A DNA stretch of 34,755 bases from Methanothermococcus sp. SCGC AD-155-C09 (GTDB lineage: Archaea; AGJL01; Methanococci; Methanococcales; Methanococcaceae), in NCBI GenBank assembly GCA_019561555.1, contig JAHEQB010000099.1:1-34755 (forward strand), given 5' to 3'. The notes under the pieces are model-generated. The model worked only from the letters and a program-made list of their open reading frames with translations, was not told the origin of the DNA and did not search any database. The translations under genes and the position numbers were made by a program. Position 1 is the stretch's first letter, and each line of letters starts with the position of its first letter. This document shows positions 27,775 to 34,755 of the stretch, piece after piece.

Positions 27775-28013
27775 TCATTTTATAATCTTTAATTCCATAT
27801 TTCTTAGGTATGTCTTAAGTATAATTAGCCTTATTTTATAATCTCTTACTAATTCCACTACTTTTTAAAAACTTCCCATCTATCTATGGATATTTTAAAA
27901 GTAAAGTCTTTTAAGAACTATTATGTCCTTTTATAGATCTCTATTTTTTATTTAATTTTTTAGATGTTATATTATTTTATAGGCCGCTGCCTTTTTAAAC
28001 TCCTTTTCTTCCT
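27775..28013 (-). pseudogene. Second decayed gene fragment, minus strand, between the two long R1 copies
   Basis: Minus-strand pieces in successive frames: EEKEFKKAAAYKII (28013-27968), FLKDFTFKISIDRWEVFKK (27917-27858) and VVELVRDYKIRLIILKTYLR (27861-27775). The last two join smoothly if a one- or two-base shift is assumed at 27860, giving IDRWEVFKKVVELVRDYKI. This reads as the end of a dead gene. R1 copy 7 lies just upstream in the right orientation to have been its leader. Confidence 0.35.
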
Positions 28014-28065
28014 ATTTATTTTTTTATTTAGTTTTATCTCCTTGGTATATATTTTTTTAAAAATT

Positions 28066-28258
28066 GTAGTCAAGGACATAATAATTTAAACTTATTATGG
28101 ATATAGCATCCATACTTAAAGGGTTTCCTCCACACATCCAGTGCTTAGGGGTGTAGAGGGGAGGAAGGTAAGTTATGGGATTTCTACTTTTTAAGTATTT
28201 ACTTTCTTTTATTTCTTTAAATATTTTATTTTTCCATATATCTTAGGAATTATATTAT
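28066..28258 (-). repeat. R1 leader-like repeat, copy 7 (long form)
   Basis: Minus strand: TTCCTAAGATATATGGAAAA, AAATACTTAAAAAGTAGAAA, the core ACACCCCTAAGCACTGGATG (around 28138-28150; ACATC can pair with GGTGT), GAGGAAACCCTTTAAGTATG, and the end AATTATTATGTCCTTGACTA. Over the last ~110 bp it differs from copy 6 at only about ten positions, showing recent duplication or strong conservation. Confidence 0.65.
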
Positions 28259-28352
28259 TAATTTTATTTATTTTAATTATTTTTATATTTTATTTATTTT
28301 ATTATTTTATTATTTTATACATTGTAATATATGACTTATAATATATAACCCA

Positions 28353-30398
28353 TTAAATTAACCTATATTTTCCATTTCTTGGTTCGTCTATATCCCCTCT
28401 TTTAAGTAATTTCTTAATGATATTTTCTACCCTTTCTTCATCCATCCCCTTCTTTTTAGCCTCTTCAACAATATCCATAAATAAAACTAAATTATCTCCA
28501 TTCTTTTTTTCAGATAGATTTTTTATAATATTGTAAATCTCCTTCATATCATCTCGATCTTTACTGGATTCCCCTACTATTTTCCCAACATCTATCATCC
28601 CTGTTTCAGGATCATAGGCAATTTCCCTTAAGGATTCCATTATTATATTAATGGCCTCCTGGGCATCTTCAGCCTCTACAATATCCTTTAATTTTACCTT
28701 AGCATGGGCCTCAGCAAGTCTAATTGCAGCCTCAAGTTGTCTTGCAGTTACCTGTATGGAACTCTTTCTCATATTGACATAGTACTCCACTAAAATATCC
28801 TCGGCCTCCCTGGATATAGTTGGTTTCTTAGTTTTACTATATATTATGTATTTTGTAATGAAATCTTCGTCTATTTCCACTCCATATATGTTGGTTTTTT
28901 TAGTCTTTTTATTTTCCTTATCCCTTTTAAGGTAATTCCTATGGATATCAATAATATGCCTTGCTATCTCTGTATCTTTGGCCCTATTCACTTCATCCTT
29001 TATGGGAAAGATTATATCAAACCTACTTAACATGGGAGCAGGTATATTTATCTGTTCAGGTATGGATTCATTTGGATCAAATTTACCCCATTTGGGATTA
29101 CATGCAGCCAATATTGCACACTCTGCTGGAAGTTTAGTGTTTATTCCTCCCTTATTGATATGTATAGTCTGACTCTCCATGGCCTCCAATACATAACTTT
29201 GTAAATCCTTATTTACAGTTAATTCATCAATACAGGCTGTGCCCTTATTGGCTTTAACCAATAAACCTGGTTTTATTACCCAAGTATCATCCCCAATCTC
29301 AGTCCTTTCCCTTACAACAGCGGCTGTTAATCCTACCCCTGATGCAGTAGTTACAGAGCCATACATGTTTCCTGGAAGTTCTGCAATTTTTCTTAGCATA
29401 ACACTCTTTCCTATACCTGGATCAGTAATTAAAAGAATATGACTATCTGCCCTTTTATTTCCCTTTTTAACTCCCTTTATCTGTTGTAAAAATATGGCCT
29501 TTTTTATGGTATTATATCCCTTTATTTCCTTTATAAGTTCATTGGCCAATATATTCAATACATCAGGATGTTTAGATACCTTTTCAATATTTTTAATATC
29601 CTCTTCAGTAAGTTCCATCTCCAACTTATCCTCTATTACTTGACAATCTATTCCCCTTATATATATGTCATATATGGGCAATTTTTTATTACTACGGTAT
29701 TTAATTGGCACCCCTGTTATTCTTACCCTTCCACAAAATACCCCTGGTGAATTTTCCAAGAATACTGTTATGTATTTTGGAGGCTCTTCAGGATCATCCA
29801 TTAGATCCAATGGTTGCTGGATTTTTAACTCTTGAAAGTCAATATATTCTGATATATTTTCGTTAATTTCCATTGAACCATTACAATCTTCTTTACCACA
29901 GGGCATTGATTCTGGAATGGATTCATATGGATTATCAATAGTCTTTTTTATGGAGTATCCACATTTATTACATACAAATACTGCTTTCTTTAATATGGAC
30001 TTTATTTTAGTGGCCAATACTACTATGCCTTCAAATTCAATGAGTTTTCCTAAGGTATTACTTTTAATATCCTTAATTGTTAAAGTTCTGTTTCCATATC
30101 TTTTAAATATATGGGGCAAATTTTTAATGGTGATAATACATTTACTATCTTCACTCTTTAATATTCTGTAGGCTTTGTTGTAGGCCTCATTTAATATTTC
30201 CAATCCATCGTAGGGATTATTATGGAGATATTCTATAAATTCCACTAATCCATAGTTATATAGTTTTTCTAAATCAATGGCTATTCTTTCCCTTTCAGAG
30301 ATAATATCCTCACTGTGGAAATTCCTAATATAATTTGCAATAGGGTTTATAAAATCTTCTCTATCTTTCTTTTTTATTTCTATTGATTCCTCATCCAT
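28353..30398 (-). CDS. mcm: MCM replicative helicase
   Basis: 681 residues. An N-terminal domain with a zinc site (C143, C146, C167, C172) is followed by the OB-fold segment. The AAA+ domain has Walker A ITDPGIGKS (325-333; most MCMs have GDPG), Walker B ACIDELTVN (388-396; most have IDEFDKM), LEAMESQTIHINKGGI (the pre-sensor hairpin region), sensor-1 LAACNPKWGKFD and the arginine-finger PMLSRFDIIF. The tail folds into a winged helix (from about 610). MCM unwinds DNA at the fork. Methanococcales carry several MCM paralogues and I cannot say which this is; the slightly altered Walker A and B sequences suggest one of the variable copies. It lies 1.4 kb downstream, in window terms, of the initiator-like genes. 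Confidence 0.9.
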   Translation of the reverse strand: MDEESIEIKKKDREDFINPIANYIRNFHSEDIISERERIAIDLEKLYNYGLVEFIEYLHNNPYDGLEILNEAYNKAYRILKSEDSKCIITIKNLPHIFKRYGNRTLTIKDIKSNTLGKLIEFEGIVVLATKIKSILKKAVFVCNKCGYSIKKTIDNPYESIPESMPCGKEDCNGSMEINENISEYIDFQELKIQQPLDLMDDPEEPPKYITVFLENSPGVFCGRVRITGVPIKYRSNKKLPIYDIYIRGIDCQVIEDKLEMELTEEDIKNIEKVSKHPDVLNILANELIKEIKGYNTIKKAIFLQQIKGVKKGNKRADSHILLITDPGIGKSVMLRKIAELPGNMYGSVTTASGVGLTAAVVRERTEIGDDTWVIKPGLLVKANKGTACIDELTVNKDLQSYVLEAMESQTIHINKGGINTKLPAECAILAACNPKWGKFDPNESIPEQINIPAPMLSRFDIIFPIKDEVNRAKDTEIARHIIDIHRNYLKRDKENKKTKKTNIYGVEIDEDFITKYIIYSKTKKPTISREAEDILVEYYVNMRKSSIQVTARQLEAAIRLAEAHAKVKLKDIVEAEDAQEAINIIMESLREIAYDPETGMIDVGKIVGESSKDRDDMKEIYNIIKNLSEKKNGDNLVLFMDIVEEAKKKGMDEERVENIIKKLLKRGDIDEPRNGKYRLI

Positions 30399-30477
30399 TT
30401 GATCCCTTTTTAAATTAAATAAATTAATATTTTTTATTTTTAATAATAAAATAAATTTTTAATATAAATAAAATAAT

Positions 30478-30590
30478 TAAATTATAGTCAGGAACAAAAT
30501 TCCTTGAACTCATGCATTATATTATAACATGAATATACTAAAATATATACCATTTGTAGGGAGTTATTGATAAAATTTTATATGGTGAGT
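30478..30590 (-). repeat. R2-like module upstream of mcm
   Basis: Minus strand: CATGTTATAATATAATGCATG, matching the R2 module before aspartate kinase, then GAGTTCAAGGAATTTTGTTC and CTGACTATAATTT, matching the 3' end of R1 copies 6 and 7. It lies between R1 copy 8 and mcm, so the two form one composite leader of about 360 bp. Confidence 0.45.
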
Positions 30591-30729
30591 TCAGATAATT
30601 ATGTTTCTTACTATAAGTATAATTTAATAAATTAGCAAAAATCTTTAATATAAATAATAAAAATAATATGGATAATGATAAAAATAATAAAAAGGATAGA
30701 ATGTTAATAAAAAATATTTTAATTTATTA

Positions 30730-30860
30730 TTTAGCCTGATAAAGTTTATATACCATCCTGTAAAGAATTATCTACTCTTCAGTGCTTAAGAGCATCTAAG
30801 ACGAACAATGACGAGATTTTCACTCTTTTTTATATTTTTACTTTTTAAGTATTTTAATTT
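30730..30860 (-). repeat. R1 leader-like repeat, copy 8 (upstream of mcm)
   Basis: Minus strand: AAAATACTTAAAAAGTAAAA, the core CTTAGATGCTCTTAAGCACT (30781-30800), then AGTAGATAATTCTTTACAGG and TATCAGGCTAAA. It points to mcm. Confidence 0.6.
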
Positions 30861-31026
30861 ATTTTTTAAGTATTTTAAATTCTTAGATTATTTATTTTAA
30901 TTATTTTTTTAATTACTTTATTTTTTATTTTAATATTCTATACATTATTTAAAATAAATACTAATAAATAGATAACAATTCCCAACAAATAAAATAAATA
31001 TGATAATAAAAATCATCATAGTATAA

Positions 31027-31635
31027 TTATATACTGTTGGTTTTTTCAATGACTTGGGATTTTGGTTTAATTTCCTCAAAAATTTGAGCCTGAAATGAAT
31101 ATATCTTCACAGGATGATTTAGCCAATAATTTGGAGGTAGGGAGGCTTTTATACATAAATTGGATAAATACTCTGAAACATCCCAACCTTGCTCCAAAGG
31201 TACCTGAGGCAATAGTAATCCCCTATAGGCCCCATACTCTATTATTAGTCCATCCCTTCCAATCTTTATTTTATCCAAGTACTCCATGGGATTCTCCACA
31301 GTTATTAACTTAGGTGTTGTTAATATACTAACCTCTATAACAATGGAATCCATTTCATCATATTCTACAGGTGGAAATCTTGGATCATTAGTTGCTGCAC
31401 TTATTGCTGCCTCTTTAAGGGCATCTATTAAGGGCATTACTGGTTCAGGTATGCCAATACATCCCCTTAAGGTATGATTAGGATAGGTATGGAGCGTCAC
31501 AAAAACCCCTCTTGGGTCATTAAATTTCTTAGGGTAATTAACCACTACAATATCTTTACCAGTTAAGTAATTTTCAATAACAGTTCTTGCATATTTTACA
31601 GCATAGGTTCCCTCTTCAAGGGTTAATTTTTCCAT
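31027..31635 (-). CDS. AMMECR1-family protein
   Basis: 202 residues covering one complete AMMECR1 domain. The signature LRGCIGIPEPVMPLIDALKEAA is near 56-77, preceded by DPRGVFVTLHT, with NDPRFPPVEYDEMDSIVIEVSILT next and IIEYGAYRGLLLPQVPLEQGW in the second half. The family is conserved across archaea and eukaryotes and often pairs with a radical-SAM or MEMO protein, but its biochemical function is not settled. A GGGGATATT site precedes the ATG. It is a single gene with no obvious operon partner here. The segment 30399-31026 upstream of mcm holds the R1/R2 composite. Confidence 0.9.
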   Translation of the reverse strand: MEKLTLEEGTYAVKYARTVIENYLTGKDIVVVNYPKKFNDPRGVFVTLHTYPNHTLRGCIGIPEPVMPLIDALKEAAISAATNDPRFPPVEYDEMDSIVIEVSILTTPKLITVENPMEYLDKIKIGRDGLIIEYGAYRGLLLPQVPLEQGWDVSEYLSNLCIKASLPPNYWLNHPVKIYSFQAQIFEEIKPKSQVIEKTNSI

Positions 31636-31934
31636 AATATCCCCTTTATAAATTATACATTTAGAATTATTTTAATAATTAAAGTATAAATTTAATAATA
31701 TAAAATATTTATTGTAAAAAATATTTATCTCATAATGATTAAAAATAATTATAGTTTTAAAAAAAATTTTATAGTGGATAAAAAACTTTAATTCTCATTA
31801 GAAATCCTAAAAATATAATAATTATCATAAAAATTATTTAATATTAAAAATAAAAATAATTAAAAAATTATTAATATAAAAATAAATTATAATATAATAA
31901 AAAAATAAAGGGCAATTAATATAAAATAGAAAAA

Positions 31935-32050
31935 TCTAAGATTTTAAAAATACCTAAGAAGAAATAAATACATAGAAAGTAGAAATTCTATATTACCTTA
32001 TATACTTCTAAGCACTAAGGAAAAGAGTGACTTCTTAAGTGTTCAAAATA
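31935..32050 (+). repeat. R1 leader-like repeat, copy 9
   Basis: TTTTAAAAATACCTAAGAAG, AAATACATAGAAAGTAGAAA, then the core TATACTTCTAAGCACTAAGG (32001-32020). It ends about 30-60 bp before the amidotransferase start, the closest of all R1 copies to a gene. The rest of 31636-31934 is A/T-rich with no gene seen. Confidence 0.6.
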
Positions 32051-32081
32051 TTAAAAAATAATTAAAATAATAATTGATACT

Positions 32082-33623
32082 ATGGAAATTGGATTATTGG
32101 ACATAAAAGGATCCCTTCCTGCCTTTGAAAGATTTGGAAATCTTCCCACAGTATTAATAACAGAAAAGAATATTGATGTAATTAAAGATTTAGATATGCT
32201 AATACTACCAGGAGGTAGTTTAATAGAGAGTAATTCCTTAAATGAAAAACTAAAAAAACAGGTTATTGAATTTGATGGAATATTACTTGGAATATGTAGT
32301 GGATTTCAGATATTATCCAATAAAATAGATATTGGAAGAAAAAGCCCTTTTCCAATATTTAAGGAAGGTTTAGGTCTTTTGGATGTTGAATTTTCCCCTC
32401 TTGTATGTACAGATGAAGTAACCTTTAAATTAGAGAGCAATTGTATATTTGGTAATGCCGGAATTGAGGGAGAAGGTTTTCACTGTCATACCTATGGTAA
32501 TATAACCATTAACGATAAAAAAATAAACATTCTAACAAAATCCCTTGTTAAAAAGTTAAATTATAAATTCCTTGAAATAGAAAATTACATGATTTCTGGA
32601 GTTTGTTATAAAAACATATATGGAACAATGGTACATGGATTTTTAGACAATGAGAATATGAGAAAAAATTTACTATGCTCTTTGGGAGTTTATGAGGATA
32701 AAACTATACTCAAGGATATATTGGAAAAAAATGCTAAATTGAATAAAAAATTAAAGGAAAGTTCCATAATTAATATTAATAGATTAAAGGGTAATAATAA
32801 TAATGGATTAAATAATAGATTAAATAACAAAAACAATAAAAAAATTAAAGAAAAAAAGGGAATAATACTACTATCAACAGGCTCTGAAAGTGGAAAAACC
32901 TTTTTAACAACAGGTATTGTTTCAAAATTAGATAGAAAAACATTTGTTGCAAAAATAGGTCCTGATGTAAGGGACATAGTTCCATCCCTATATATTTTAA
33001 GGGAGCCTATGCTACATTACAGTAGTATAAAAATTGGAGATAGGGGATGGTGTGATGTAGGGGAGTTTTTAAAATTTGTTAATGAGTCAGATTATGAGTA
33101 CTATATAATAGAGGGAGTTATGGGAGCCTTTACTGGTGCATTAAATAGAAAAAATTATAGTGGTGCCGAAGTATCAAAATTACTTGGATTTCCAGTATAT
33201 TTAGTATCCTCTTGTAATAAGAGTGGTATTGAGGGTGCCTTTGTAGAAAGTTTGGGATATTATACTTTATTAAAGGATATAGGTATTGAGGTTAAGGGCA
33301 TTATATTAAATAGGGTTTATAATTTTAAGGTATTTGAAAAGATTAAAAAAATATGTGGAGAAATTGGATTAAATATAATAGGTGTTGAAAAGATCAATAA
33401 AGCCAATAATAGGGGCCTTATTCCTGAAGTGGAGATTGATTATGATAGTTTTTGTAAGAGTTCAATGGAATTAAACATTAATATAGAGATCCCAAAACTT
33501 GATATGGATAAAATAAATAAATATATAATCAACCACAATAGGGACAACTATTTAGAAGAGGACACCAAAGAATTTGAAGACTACTTAAAAAAATGGGCTA
33601 TGAAATTAAGTGATAATCTGTGA
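32082..33623 (+). CDS. Permuted CobB/CobQ-like fusion: glutamine amidotransferase plus dethiobiotin-synthetase-like ATPase
   Basis: 513 residues. The N-terminal domain (1-205) is a CobB/CobQ-type class I amidotransferase: nucleophile Cys72 in [12 protein letters not shown] and His185 in IYGTMVHGF, like the YGTYLHG of CobQ. A lysine/asparagine-rich linker (233-259, [13 protein letters not shown]) leads to a P-loop domain of the BioD/CobB kind: Walker [18 protein letters not shown] (263-279), [15 protein letters not shown] (near 345) and LVSSCNKSG. In CobB, CobQ and CfbB the order is the reverse (ATPase first). The likely reaction is ATP- and glutamine-dependent amidation of a carboxylate, perhaps a tetrapyrrole or other cofactor, but the substrate is not known to me. 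Its stop overlaps the next gene's ribosome-binding region. Confidence 0.75.
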   Translation: MEIGLLDIKGSLPAFERFGNLPTVLITEKNIDVIKDLDMLILPGGSLIESNSLNEKLKKQVIEFDGILLGICSGFQILSNKIDIGRKSPFPIFKEGLGLLDVEFSPLVCTDEVTFKLESNCIFGNAGIEGEGFHCHTYGNITINDKKINILTKSLVKKLNYKFLEIENYMISGVCYKNIYGTMVHGFLDNENMRKNLLCSLGVYEDKTILKDILEKNAKLNKKLKESSIININRLKGNNNNGLNNRLNNKNNKKIKEKKGIILLSTGSESGKTFLTTGIVSKLDRKTFVAKIGPDVRDIVPSLYILREPMLHYSSIKIGDRGWCDVGEFLKFVNESDYEYYIIEGVMGAFTGALNRKNYSGAEVSKLLGFPVYLVSSCNKSGIEGAFVESLGYYTLLKDIGIEVKGIILNRVYNFKVFEKIKKICGEIGLNIIGVEKINKANNRGLIPEVEIDYDSFCKSSMELNINIEIPKLDMDKINKYIINHNRDNYLEEDTKEFEDYLKKWAMKLSDNL

Positions 33624-33627
33624 TATT

Positions 33628-34320
33628 ATGAGAATAGCAGGAATAACTGATTTACATGGTAATTATCAAGGGATTAATGAAATTTTTATTTATAAACCAG
33701 ATGTGTTGATTATTTCAGGAGATATTACTCACTTTGGTAGAAATCTAAAGGTAATTGATTATTTAAAATTTTTAAAGGAAAATAGTAATATAAAAATACT
33801 TGCAATTCCTGGAAATTGTGATACTGAAGAGGTAATAAATAAAATCAATGATATAGGTATTAACTTAGATGAAAGGATTATTAATATAGAGGGCATATAC
33901 TTCATAGGCTTAGGAGGGAGCAACATTACTCCATTTAATACGCCAAATGAATATACTGAGGAGGAAATATACCTTAAATTTAAAAATACAATTAAAAAAG
34001 TAAAAAAAGAAGATTTAATAAATAAATTTGTACTAATATCCCATGCCCCTCCATATAATACCATGGCTGATAGGATAAATAATAATCATGTAGGGAGTAC
34101 CTCAATTAGGAGGATTATTGAGGAATATAGTCCCTCCTTAGTGGCCTGTGGTCATATACATGAGGGTAGATGTATAGATAAGATAGTGAATAGTTATATT
34201 ATTAATCCCTCTCCAAGATCTTTTTTTATATCAGATATAGTTATTGAAAAATATAAAGATAATAAGGAAAACATGGAAATGGCAACGACAGTTAAAACCC
34301 TTGAATTAATTGATTATTGA
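33628..34320 (+). CDS. Calcineurin-like metallophosphoesterase
   Basis: 230 residues from the ATG at 33628; the ORF track starts at GTG 33610, inside the previous gene. Metal ligands follow the family order: DLHGN (D8, H10), SGDITHFG (D36), GNCD (N, near 67), SHAPP and GHIHE. These place two metals for hydrolysis of a phosphomono- or diester; the substrate is unknown. Start choice: GTGAT precedes this ATG and spans the stop of the amidotransferase, so the two genes are translationally coupled and probably act on a common pathway. Confidence 0.82.
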   Translation: MRIAGITDLHGNYQGINEIFIYKPDVLIISGDITHFGRNLKVIDYLKFLKENSNIKILAIPGNCDTEEVINKINDIGINLDERIINIEGIYFIGLGGSNITPFNTPNEYTEEEIYLKFKNTIKKVKKEDLINKFVLISHAPPYNTMADRINNNHVGSTSIRRIIEEYSPSLVACGHIHEGRCIDKIVNSYIINPSPRSFFISDIVIEKYKDNKENMEMATTVKTLELIDY

Positions 34321-34335
34321 TTATTTATAATTTAT

Positions 34336-34376
34336 AGTCAATAACATAATTTCTTAAATCCTATTTAAAATAAAAA
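34336..34376 (-). repeat. Possible R1 3'-end remnant after the phosphoesterase gene
   Basis: Plus strand TAGTCAATAACATAATTTCT then TAAATCC resembles, in reverse, the end of R1 copies 6 and 7 (TAGTCAAGGACATAATAATT). No core hairpin is present. Weak. Confidence 0.25.
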
Positions 34377-34532
34377 AAATAATAATTAAAATAATTTAAA
34401 AAAATTAAAAATTAAAAAATGAATAACCTAAAAAAATAATAAAGTTAATCTAACTCTGAGTGTGTCTAACATATAACTTCAATACTTATTAATAGTAAAG
34501 TATATATTTAAAATATTGCCAATAATAATAGT

Positions 34533-34739
34533 ATGTTAAAGAGATGGGATACTAGAAATTACGACATAAAATTAATTTTAGAGGTATTTGACTGGATTAA
34601 TGTACCTTTTGAATCTATGGGCATACCAAAACCAAAAGTTCACGATATAAAGGTAATAATAAAGGCATTGATTATAAAAGAATTGGAAAAACTATCCCTG
34701 AGATCTCCAGAGATAAGAGTAAATAAATTCTCAGAGTGA
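34533..34739 (+). pseudogene. Transposase-like N-terminal fragment at window edge
   Basis: 68 residues, MLKRWDTRNYDIKLILEVFD to LIIKELEKLSLRSPEIRVNKF. The KVHDIKVIIKALIIKELEKLSLRS part looks, from memory, like the N-terminal region of DDE transposases common in Methanocaldococcales. The frame stops 15 bp before the window end, far short of a transposase, so it is truncated or frameshifted, or continues out of the window. ACTCTGAG at 34453 and CTCAGAGT at 34730 form a short inverted repeat around it, which could be terminal repeats of a deleted insertion sequence. Confidence 0.4.
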
Positions 34740-34755
34740 GAATTATCACTCTGTC

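Overview
This window comes from a very AT-rich methanogenic archaeon, almost certainly of the order Methanococcales and probably one of its thermophilic genera. The evidence is four paralogues of the H2-forming methylene-tetrahydromethanopterin dehydrogenase (Hmd), the archaeal GTP cyclohydrolase MptA for methanopterin, a selenocysteinyl-tRNA synthase of the archaeal type (SepSecS), citramalate synthase CimA, an archaeal GatB, a MinD ATPase, an MCM helicase and a divergent Orc1/Cdc6-like protein. Several neighbour pairs, and the GGTGA ribosome-binding sites 4-6 nt before starts, also fit that order. The genus is a guess; I ran no search.

Layout. 1-8.5 kb: bioA, a tandem pair of DUF4870 membrane proteins, a zinc-ribbon protein, dph6, a CBS-domain protein, the bifunctional NAD(P)HX repair enzyme, tmk and aspartate kinase. 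9.2-15.7 kb: cimA, gatB, minD with a tiny membrane/coiled-coil partner, and SepSecS. 16.2-21.2 kb: four tandem Hmd paralogues on the minus strand; copies 3 and 4 have an in-frame ATA where copies 1 and 2 have ATG. 21.4-30.4 kb: mptA and then a replication island with an Orc1/Cdc6-like AAA+ protein, a winged-helix protein with a SWIM-like zinc motif, a winged-helix protein that looks like an ATPase without a P-loop, and an MCM helicase. 31-34.8 kb: an AMMECR1 protein, a permuted glutamine-amidotransferase/P-loop fusion translationally coupled to a metallophosphoesterase, and a transposase-like fragment at the right edge.

Three signals are not explained by the genes. (1) A 15-bp motif, approximately YYCGAAAACTCGAAA, occurs in five near-exact copies plus one variant within about 2.2 kb around the three initiator-like genes. 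CpG is rare elsewhere here, and this is the best candidate for a chromosomal replication origin. (2) Nine intergenic copies of a repeat (called R1 here) occur in 32 kb. In the orientation used here each reads AAATACTTAAAAAG-like, then a CTCCTAAGCACTGG-like hairpin core, and all nine full copies point in the sense direction towards the next gene. They look like a mobile or amplified promoter/leader or small-RNA cassette. A second module (R2) follows some of them. (3) The Hmd array shows conserved upstream blocks, mosaic exchange between copies, ATA at the start position and loss of individual cofactor-site residues.

The remaining intergenic DNA is A/T homopolymer-rich. I saw no tRNA, rRNA or CRISPR array.
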